A stretch of DNA of 6,289 bases from an uncultured Clostridia bacterium (GTDB lineage Bacteria > Bacillota > Clostridia > Christensenellales > Borkfalkiaceae): positions 1-6,289 of the forward strand of contig CALDMH010000050.1 of assembly GCA_937915565.1 (NCBI GenBank), read 5' to 3'. This document shows positions 1-4,876 of the stretch, piece after piece (position 1 is the stretch's first letter; the number at the start of each line of letters is the position of its first letter). The notes below the pieces were generated by a model. It saw only the letters and a list, made by a program, of their open reading frames with translations, ran no database searches and was not told the DNA's origin. A program made the translations under genes and the position numbers.

Positions 1-16
1 CTATCGTCGATTGGTG

Positions 17-22
17 TATAAT
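17..22 (+). promoter_or_regulatory. Possible -10 box upstream of pta
   Basis: An exact TATAAT hexamer lies 113 bases before the pta start codon. Its -35 partner, at a 17-base spacer, would fall just left of the window, so the promoter cannot be confirmed. If it is used, transcription would start near base 29 and pta would have a leader of roughly 105 bases. The AT-rich stretch at 31-52 offers other -10-like hexamers (for example TATAAA at 36-41), but none with a good -35 at normal spacing. No convincing CcpA-type catabolite site is visible. Confidence 0.3.
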
Positions 23-135
23 GCAAGTATAAACTTATAAATATATATTATACCATCGGGCGGGGAAAATCAACCGTTTTAACGCAAAGTCGGGCGGGAC
101 AGACCGTCGAGGGTAAAAAAAAGGAGCTTTTAAAA

Positions 136-1137
136 ATGTCAAAAGTGTTGGACGACATCAAAAAAAGAGCGATAAAACTCAACAAGCACATCGTTCTTCC
201 GGAAGGCGAAGATAAGAGGGTTGTCGAAGCCGCCGCGGTTTCGGTGAAAGAGGGCGTGGCGAGAATAACTCTTCTCGGTAATCCCGAAGAAATCAAGAAG
301 AACAACCCGGAAATCGATTTATCCGGCGTTACGATAATCGACCCTAAAACTTACGAAAAAACCGAAGAATACGCTCAACTTTTAACCGAGCTTCGCAAGG
401 CGAAGGGAATGACGATAGAACTTGCGAGAGAAACTCTCGCCAAGGATTACACTATGTACGGCGCGTTGATGCTCAAAGCCGGCGACGTGGACGGAATGGT
501 TTCCGGCGCTTGCCATTCTACGGCAAACACGCTTCGCCCCGGGCTTCAAGTTATCAAAACCGCCAAGGGGACGCCCATCGTTTCGGCGTATTTCCTTATG
601 ATTGCTCCCGAGGGCGGCAATAAGTATTGCGAGGACGGCTGTTATATTTACGCAGATTCCGGCCTTAACCAGAACCCCACGAGCGAAGAGCTTGCTTATA
701 TCGCCCAGTCCTCGGCGAAAAGCGCGATTGCCATTGCGGGCTTAACTCCGAGAATCGCGTTTATTTCCCATTCCACGAAGGGTTCGGCAAAGCACGCGGA
801 CGTAGATAAAGTGACGGCGGCAGTGGCTAAATTCCACGAGATTTGCCCCGAATATCTTGCGGACGGCGAACTTCAATTCGACGCGGCAATCGTTCCCGAA
901 GTGGGCGCGAGCAAAGCCCCCGGTTCTCCCGTTGCGGGCCACGCGAACGTTATGATATTCCCCGACCTCGATGCGGGCAACAGCAACTATAAAAACACCG
1001 AAAGGCTCGGCGGTTTCCAAGCCGTCGGTCCTCTTTGCCAAGGCCTTGCGAAACCCATTAACGACCTTTCGAGAGGTTGTCATATGGAGGACATCGTCGC
1101 AGCCGTCGCAATAACGGCGTTACAAACTCAAATTTAA
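136..1137 (+). CDS. pta: Phosphate acetyltransferase
   Basis: Pta interconverts acetyl-CoA plus phosphate with acetyl phosphate plus CoA in the cytoplasm, the first step of acetate fermentation. The 333 residues match the short, single-domain PTA_PTB form rather than the long enterobacterial form. Visible family motifs are LPEGEDKRV (21-29), a TLRPG segment with Arg134, ADSGLNQNP (173-181), HSTKGSA (212-218), FDAAIVPEV (248-256), FPDLDAGN (275-282) and NDLSRGC (309-315). Arg87, Ser312, Arg313 and Asp319 appear equivalent to the catalytic and CoA-contact residues known in the Methanosarcina enzyme, judged by alignment from memory. The ATG is preceded by AAGGAG at 121-126 with 9 bases between, which fixes the start. 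The gene ends in tandem TAA stops 16 bases before ackA, so the two are surely co-transcribed. It looks intact. Confidence 0.97.
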   Translation: MSKVLDDIKKRAIKLNKHIVLPEGEDKRVVEAAAVSVKEGVARITLLGNPEEIKKNNPEIDLSGVTIIDPKTYEKTEEYAQLLTELRKAKGMTIELARETLAKDYTMYGALMLKAGDVDGMVSGACHSTANTLRPGLQVIKTAKGTPIVSAYFLMIAPEGGNKYCEDGCYIYADSGLNQNPTSEELAYIAQSSAKSAIAIAGLTPRIAFISHSTKGSAKHADVDKVTAAVAKFHEICPEYLADGELQFDAAIVPEVGASKAPGSPVAGHANVMIFPDLDAGNSNYKNTERLGGFQAVGPLCQGLAKPINDLSRGCHMEDIVAAVAITALQTQI

Positions 1138-1153
1138 TAAAAAGGGAGAAAAT

Positions 1154-2350
1154 ATGAAAGTATTAGTTATCAATGCGGGAAGTTCCTCGCTTAAATATCA
1201 GCTTATAGATATGGCAACCGAAAAAGCAATCGCAAAGGGCGGTTGCGAAAGAATAGGTATCGACGGCTCTTTCTGCAAGCATAAAGCCAACGGAAAGGAA
1301 ACGGTAATCAACGCCGCGATGCCCACTCATAAGGAGGCTATTCAGGTCGTTTTGAATGCGCTCGTCGATAAGGAATACGGAGCGATTTCTTCGATGAAAG
1401 AAATCGACGCGGTTGGCCACAGAATAGTCCACAGCGGCGAGGTTTTCAACGATTCCGTGCTTTTGACGGACGACGTTATGAAGAAAATCGAAGAGCTTTC
1501 CGAGCTTGCGCCCTTGCATCAGCCCGCAAACATAATCGGCGTTCGCGCTTGTCAGGCGATTATGCCGAACGTGCCTATGGTCGGCGTGTTCGACACGGCT
1601 TTCCATTCCACGATGCCCGAAAAGGCTTATATTTACGGAATTCCTTACGAGGCTTACACCGATTATAAGATAAGAAGATACGGTTTCCACGGCACGAGCC
1701 ACAGATTCGTTTCGCAGGAAGCGGCAAAATATCTCGGCAGAGAAGGCGACGAGAATTTCAAAGTCGTAACGATGCACCTCGGCAACGGTTCTTCCATATC
1801 CGCGGTTAAAGGCGGAAAGAGCGTGGACACTTCGATGAGTTTCACTCCGCTCGGCGGTGTTCCTATGGGAACGAGGTCCGGCGACCTTGACCCCGCTATC
1901 GTGGAATTTTTGGCAAATAAATATAATATGACTCTTTCCGAAACGCTTAACTATCTCAACAAGAAGTCGGGTGTTAAGGGGCTCAGCGGAGTTTCGTCCG
2001 ATTTCAGAGACCTTACGGAAGCCGCGGAAGCGGGAAATCACAGAGCGGCTCTTGCTCTCGACGTGTTCTGTTATAGCTGCAAGAAATATCTCGGAGCTTA
2101 CGCCGCGGCTATGGGCGGCGTGGATTGCGTGGTGTTCACCGCAGGTATCGGCGAGCACGACGGCCTTGTGAGAAAGGCTATTGCCGAGAACCTTGAATTT
2201 ATGGGAATTTCCATCGACGAAGCCAAAAACGCAAATCTCGGCGACGGTATTTGCGATATAACCGCCGATGGCGGAAAAGTTAAGGTGCTCGTTATTCCCA
2301 CAAACGAGGAACTCGTTATCGCAAGGGACACCGAAAGACTCGCCAAATAA
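1154..2350 (+). CDS. ackA: Acetate kinase
   Basis: AckA transfers the phosphate of acetyl phosphate to ADP, giving acetate and ATP; with Pta it forms the main substrate-level ATP step of acetate-producing anaerobes. The 398-residue length is normal for the ASKHA-fold kinase. Residues seen at the expected catalytic positions are Asn7, Ser10, Ser12 and Lys14 in NAGSSSLK (7-14), Arg90 in GHRIVHSGE (88-96), Asp147 in FDTAFH (146-151), His179 in GFHGTSH (177-183), Asn211 in HLGNGSS (208-214), Arg241 in GTRSGDLDP (239-247), TAGIGEH (329-335) and Glu385 near the C-terminus. The start is set by an AGGGAG-type site at 1143-1148, 5 bases before ATG. It lies 16 bases after pta. No strong terminator follows: only an A/T-only stem (2352-2357 with 2364-2369), so read-through into yceD-rpmF is plausible. 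Confidence 0.98.
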   Translation: MKVLVINAGSSSLKYQLIDMATEKAIAKGGCERIGIDGSFCKHKANGKETVINAAMPTHKEAIQVVLNALVDKEYGAISSMKEIDAVGHRIVHSGEVFNDSVLLTDDVMKKIEELSELAPLHQPANIIGVRACQAIMPNVPMVGVFDTAFHSTMPEKAYIYGIPYEAYTDYKIRRYGFHGTSHRFVSQEAAKYLGREGDENFKVVTMHLGNGSSISAVKGGKSVDTSMSFTPLGGVPMGTRSGDLDPAIVEFLANKYNMTLSETLNYLNKKSGVKGLSGVSSDFRDLTEAAEAGNHRAALALDVFCYSCKKYLGAYAAAMGGVDCVVFTAGIGEHDGLVRKAIAENLEFMGISIDEAKNANLGDGICDITADGGKVKVLVIPTNEELVIARDTERLAK

Positions 2351-2391
2351 GAAAAATAGTGTAATTTTTGCATTAAAGTCTTTTAAAAAAA

Positions 2392-2420
2392 TTGACAACG
2401 CAAAATAAATAATATATAAT
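2392..2420 (+). promoter_or_regulatory. Consensus sigma-A promoter for yceD-rpmF
   Basis: TTGACA (2392-2397) and TATAAT (2415-2420) are both perfect consensus hexamers with an ideal 17-base spacer (2398-2414). Transcription should start around 2425-2427. The same architecture, with 14 of 17 spacer bases identical, is found before rpmE at 6073-6101. It lets the ribosomal-protein unit be transcribed independently of the upstream pta-ackA operon. Confidence 0.9.
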
Positions 2421-2423
2421 TGT

Positions 2424-2427
2424 AAGG
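2424..2427 (+). promoter_or_regulatory. Short Shine-Dalgarno at the predicted mRNA 5' end
   Basis: AAGG lies 6 bases before the yceD ATG and is the only plausible ribosome binding site. It coincides with the predicted transcription start of the promoter at 2392-2420, so a transcript from that promoter would carry a leader of only about 7-10 bases and may lack part of this site. A transcript reading through from ackA would carry it in full. Confidence 0.5.
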
Positions 2428-2433
2428 CTACGT

Positions 2434-2844
2434 ATGGTTATAGACGTAAGAAAGTTAAAAAGTAGCGGTAAGGACGGTTGTTCGTTTTGCTTTGAATACG
2501 AAGCGGACGATTCGTTGATAACGCTTCCGTATGCAACGTTTAATAAGCCCGTCACGGTAACCGGCGAACTCGAACTTGCCGGTGACAAAGTTTACGTCAA
2601 CGGCGAAATATCCTACGTTTTGTCCGCGCCCTGTTCTCGGTGCGGCGAAATGACGGAATATTGCGGCGTAACGAGTTTCGACGAGGTTTTTTCGGACGAA
2701 GCGAACGATTCGGACGAGGATTTTTATCCTTATTCAAAAGGTCTGGTCGATTTGACGAAAATGGTTTGCGACGCGCTCGTTATTTCTTTTCCTTACACGA
2801 TTTATTGCGAAAACGATAAAGACGCGGGCGACGAACTCTTATAA
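2434..2844 (+). CDS. yceD: DUF177/YceD-family ribosome-associated protein
   Basis: This 136-residue acidic protein belongs by sequence and position to DUF177 (YceD; YlbN in Bacillus). The family is found next to rpmF in most bacteria and has been linked to 23S rRNA accumulation or processing in bacteria and chloroplasts; the exact activity is unknown. Features supporting the call are the N-terminus MVIDVRKLK, the CSRCGE motif with Cys67 and Cys70, the acidic stretch SDEANDSDED (87-96), and VDLTKMVCDALVISFP (105-120), which matches the family's conserved C-terminal segment. Many Firmicute homologues continue after this point with a second cysteine cluster of the C-x-G-L-C-x-x-C-G type. Here the protein ends as YCENDKDAGDELL, with one cysteine only. 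The start at ATG 2434 is the only reasonable one because the next Met is residue 73. rpmF follows 36 bases downstream. Confidence 0.88.
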   Translation: MVIDVRKLKSSGKDGCSFCFEYEADDSLITLPYATFNKPVTVTGELELAGDKVYVNGEISYVLSAPCSRCGEMTEYCGVTSFDEVFSDEANDSDEDFYPYSKGLVDLTKMVCDALVISFPYTIYCENDKDAGDELL

Positions 2845-2880
2845 CCGTATTACTTAAAGAACAAAGAGAGGTATAGAATA

Positions 2881-3069
2881 ATGGCAGTTCCTAAGCATAA
2901 AACTTCCAAGATGAGAGCAAGAACGAGATTTTCAAACAATTCCAAATTGACGGCGCCGACTTTGGTTGCTTGTCCTCAGTGCCACGAGCTTAAAGCTCCG
3001 CACAAGGTTTGTCCCAAATGCGGATATTACGACGGGAAAGCAGTTGTTGCAACCGAAAACGCCGACTAA
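2881..3069 (+). CDS. rpmF: 50S ribosomal protein L32 (zinc form)
   Basis: L32 is a small basic protein of the large ribosomal subunit. The 62-residue product begins with the typical MAVPKHKTSK, has a basic region MRARTRF, the family segment KLTAPTLVACPQC and ends with HKVCPKCGYY. The four zinc ligands Cys31, Cys34, Cys44 and Cys47 are all present, so this is the zinc-binding (C+) type. A short tail of about 8 residues (ATENAD and neighbours) extends past the usual GYY-x-G-x-x-VV end. AGAGG at 2867-2871, 9 bases before ATG, serves as ribosome binding site. The gene closes the yceD-rpmF unit and is followed by a strong terminator. In many Firmicutes the next genes are plsX and fatty-acid synthesis genes; they are absent here. 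Confidence 0.97.
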   Translation: MAVPKHKTSKMRARTRFSNNSKLTAPTLVACPQCHELKAPHKVCPKCGYYDGKAVVATENAD

Positions 3070-3090
3070 TAACGGCTAATTGAATATTGA

Positions 3091-3120
3091 GGCGGATAGC
3101 GAAGCTATTCGCCTTGTTTT
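3091..3120 (+). terminator. Rho-independent terminator after rpmF
   Basis: A 10-base-pair stem (3091-3100 with 3104-3113, one G-U pair) closes on a GAA triloop and is followed by TTGTTTT (3114-3120). The loop-closing core is GCGAAGC, a sequence known to form an unusually stable mini-hairpin. It ends the rpmF transcript 21 bases after the stop codon and insulates the transporter gene downstream. Confidence 0.9.
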
Positions 3121-3131
3121 CGTAAATAAAA

Positions 3132-3160
3132 TTCGTATTTTCTTGTTTAAATCATATAAT
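3132..3160 (+). promoter_or_regulatory. Likely promoter for transporter operon
   Basis: A perfect -10 hexamer TATAAT (3155-3160) sits 17 bases after a weak -35, TTCGTA (3132-3137, matching 3 of 6 consensus bases). Transcription would begin near 3167, giving the transporter gene a leader of about 92 bases. The leader contains small symmetric elements: TTTCC-TT-GGAAA (3171-3182), ACCGGT (3214-3219) and GAAATTTC (3224-3231). None forms a recognisable riboswitch. Confidence 0.55.
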
Positions 3161-3258
3161 ATATCGTATATTTCCTTGGAAAAGTCTGATATGAGATAGT
3201 TTCAACGGGAACGACCGGTAGCCGAAATTTCTTTTGGAACGATGCGGGGCGGGAGATA

Positions 3259-4251
3259 ATGGAAAAAAGTGAGAGAAAACGCAATTTAATAGGTAAATTA
3301 CTGTTGTTGTCGGCAACTTTGGTGTGGGGCAGTTCCTTCGTGATTTTAAAGGACACGCTCGATATGCTCGGCAACGGTCATTTCACGTTTTTTATTCTTG
3401 CAGTAAGATTTCTAATCGCTTCGCTTATTATTTTTGCAATTTCAATTCCGCGCCTTAAAAATTTCAACAAAAAAATCCTTAAACGGGGAATTTTGCTCGG
3501 CGTGGTTTTATTTCTTGCTTACGCAATTCAAACAATCGCGTTAAATTACACAACGCCGTCCAAAAATGCTTTTTTAACCGAAACTTATTGCGTTATCGTT
3601 CCGTTTTTATCCTGGTTTATTCTGAAAAAGAAGCCTACGATGAAAAATTTCGTTGCGGCATTCATATGTCTGACGGGTGTTTTGATTATCGCCTTTTTAG
3701 GGAAAACCGAAAAGGCCTCCAACGAAGCTTTGGGCGACGGACTGACCGTCTTATGCGGATTGTTTTACGCGCTTCAAATGGTGTTTATTTCGATGTTTGC
3801 AGGCGAAAAGGACGACGCAATGTTGCTTCTTTTGGCGGAAATTGCCACGGTTGCAGTGCTTTGTCTTGCGGCCTCGGCTGTTTTCGAGTTTCCTAAATAC
3901 GGCTCGCAACTTGAAATGAGCGGCGAGGCCGTTTGGAAAATCGTTTATTTAGGAATTTTTGCAACGTGTTTTGCACAATTTGCTCAAATGTACGGGCAAA
4001 AATTTACTTCCGCCACAACCGCTTCGATAATGATGTGTTTCGAGGGCGTGTTCGGCGTAATGTTCGAGTTTATTTTCGGGCAAAACAACCTTAATTTGTT
4101 TTTGATAATCGGATTTTCGCTCATTTTCTTAACGCTTATTCTCAACGAGGCGGATTTGAGCTGTTTTAAGAGGATTATCGAAAAAAGAAAAGCGGAAAAA
4201 CGAATCGATAAAACGGCAAACGAGCAGAGGAGCGAAGCCGATGAAAAATAA
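3259..4251 (+). CDS. EamA/DMT-family membrane transporter
   Basis: This is a 330-residue inner-membrane protein of the drug/metabolite transporter superfamily, built as two EamA repeats. About ten hydrophobic helices can be placed near residues 11-31, 43-62, 75-95, 105-123, 128-147, 159-179, 187-207, 226-246, 253-273 and 277-297. Family hallmarks are LVWGSSFVILKD (21-32) in helix 1 and AFLTETYCVIVPFLSWFILKKKPT (104-127), the end-of-repeat segment that closes in a basic loop. Members export amino acids, metabolites or other small molecules; the substrate cannot be told from sequence. The last 27 residues (about 304-330) are a highly charged, probably cytoplasmic tail rich in Lys, Arg and Glu. 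The start is ATG 3259 after GGGAG at 3251-3255, an unusually short 3-base spacing. The end overlaps the next gene by 11 bases. Confidence 0.9.
   Translation: MEKSERKRNLIGKLLLLSATLVWGSSFVILKDTLDMLGNGHFTFFILAVRFLIASLIIFAISIPRLKNFNKKILKRGILLGVVLFLAYAIQTIALNYTTPSKNAFLTETYCVIVPFLSWFILKKKPTMKNFVAAFICLTGVLIIAFLGKTEKASNEALGDGLTVLCGLFYALQMVFISMFAGEKDDAMLLLLAEIATVAVLCLAASAVFEFPKYGSQLEMSGEAVWKIVYLGIFATCFAQFAQMYGQKFTSATTASIMMCFEGVFGVMFEFIFGQNNLNLFLIIGFSLIFLTLILNEADLSCFKRIIEKRKAEKRIDKTANEQRSEADEK
4226..4232 (+). promoter_or_regulatory. Ribosome binding site inside transporter gene
   Basis: AGAGGAG lies within the last codons of the transporter and ends 8 bases before ATG 4241. It is a near-ideal Shine-Dalgarno sequence and is the main reason for accepting the overlapping start of the next gene. 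It suggests translational coupling of the two membrane proteins. Confidence 0.8.
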
Positions 4252-4744
4252 CCGTAACAAAATTGCAGAATTGTATTTGAACGTCAGTGACGATTCCGAT
4301 TTTTTATCGAAATATTCGTCTGGCAACAAACCCATAATTTCCGGCGAAGTTGCCGAATTTCTCGAAAACTCGGCAAAGGAATTTCACCCGAAGTCCGAAA
4401 TAAAGCTCGTTATAACTAGTTCCTGCGTTGACGAAACGGAAAAACCGCTTTATATCGAAGCCGTTAAAAACTATTTTTCGTTGAAATTCTCGGAAACGGA
4501 AAGGGAAATTAAAAGAAAAACGATAGTTTCGCTTATTTTTTCCATCGTAGGCGTAATCGCGCTTGCTTTTATGCTTCTTTACGAAAACGCTTACGGAAAC
4601 GCCATCTGGACGGAATGTATCGATATTTTCGCCTGGGTTTTCCTTTGGGAAGCCGTAGACCAGTTCTTTATCGAAAGAAACGCCTTGCTTTTGCAAATGA
4701 AAAGAATAAAGAATTTTATAGATATGGACGTTGAATATAAATAA
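4241..4744 (+). CDS. Uncharacterised two-helix membrane protein
   Basis: I do not recognise a named family. The 167-residue protein has a soluble, mixed-charge N-terminal part (1-90) and then two probable membrane helices, about 94-114 (starting TIVSLIFSIVG) and about 122-139 (IWTECIDIFAWVFLWEA). A short basic tail containing ERNALLLQMKRIKNF follows. The topology is probably both termini inside the cell. The WVFLWEAVD segment followed by a charged E-R helix recalls a pattern I have seen in other uncharacterised bacterial membrane proteins, but I cannot confirm that here. It starts inside the transporter gene (11-base overlap, strong binding site at 4226-4232), so it is co-transcribed and probably translated with the transporter. 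A role as an accessory or regulator of that transporter is inference only. It ends just before a bidirectional terminator. Confidence 0.82.
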   Translation: MKNNRNKIAELYLNVSDDSDFLSKYSSGNKPIISGEVAEFLENSAKEFHPKSEIKLVITSSCVDETEKPLYIEAVKNYFSLKFSETEREIKRKTIVSLIFSIVGVIALAFMLLYENAYGNAIWTECIDIFAWVFLWEAVDQFFIERNALLLQMKRIKNFIDMDVEYK

Positions 4745-4750
4745 TTTCGT

Positions 4751-4798
4751 AAAAAATACGGCGGAACGCAAAATGCGTTCCGCCGTTTAATATTTTGT
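4751..4798. terminator. Bidirectional terminator between convergent genes
   Basis: A perfect 13-base-pair inverted repeat (4758-4770 with 4774-4786) closes on an AAA loop. The plus-strand side is followed by a T-rich stretch (4786-4797, interrupted by A residues). The minus-strand side is followed by six T residues, read from the A run at 4751-4756. It can therefore end the transporter operon, 13 bases past its last stop, and also transcripts from the convergent dehydrogenase gene. Confidence 0.9.
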
Positions 4799-4810
4799 TA
4801 TTTAGCGATG

Positions 4811-4849
4811 AAAAATAAAACCGTTGCCGGCTGCCACAGGTTTTAACGG
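4811..4849 (-). terminator. Weak terminator-like element downstream of dehydrogenase
   Basis: Read on the minus strand, CCGTT (4845-4849) can pair with AACGG (4821-4825) around a 19-base loop, and the stem is followed directly by TTTTATTTTT (4811-4820). The T-run is good but the stem is short and the loop large, so the stronger hairpin at 4758-4786 is the more likely stop point. The rest of the gap 4745-4876 shows no gene. Confidence 0.25.
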
Positions 4850-4876
4850 GTTGAAGCAATCGCCTGCGGCTAGAAA

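Noticed and set aside
47..73. Minus-strand promoter in the pta leader (TTGATT at 68-73, TATAAT at 47-52)
   Set aside because: The 15-base spacer is too short for a good sigma-A promoter, and what lies to the left of the window cannot be seen.
66..85. Possible CcpA catabolite-response site in the pta leader (AAAATCAACCGTTTTA region)
   Set aside because: It shares only the A/T flanks and a central CG with the cre consensus; the key TG and CA ends are missing.
742..1083. Open minus-strand frame of 113 codons inside pta
   Set aside because: It lies fully opposite the conserved C-terminal half of Pta, and its Arg/Val/Gly-rich product has no recognisable motif.
2352..2369. Hairpin after ackA as a terminator
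   Set aside because: The stem is six A/T pairs only, too weak to terminate, and the T-run is part of the stem itself.
1163..2398. Very long open frame (411 codons) on the minus strand opposite ackA
   Set aside because: ackA is unmistakable with all catalytic motifs. The antisense frame has no recognisable family, no suitable binding site noticed and a composition typical of a reversed coding strand, so it is a codon-usage shadow.
3161..3258. Possible riboswitch in the transporter leader
   Set aside because: The leader is about 92 bases with only small palindromes (3171-3182, 3214-3219, 3224-3231). No terminator/antiterminator pair or known aptamer core is visible.
4304..4771. Minus-strand frame of 155 codons opposite the two-helix membrane protein gene
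   Set aside because: It begins inside the hairpin terminator, and its aromatic and Arg-rich product looks like a reversed coding strand. The plus-strand frame has an excellent ribosome binding site and a membrane-protein pattern.
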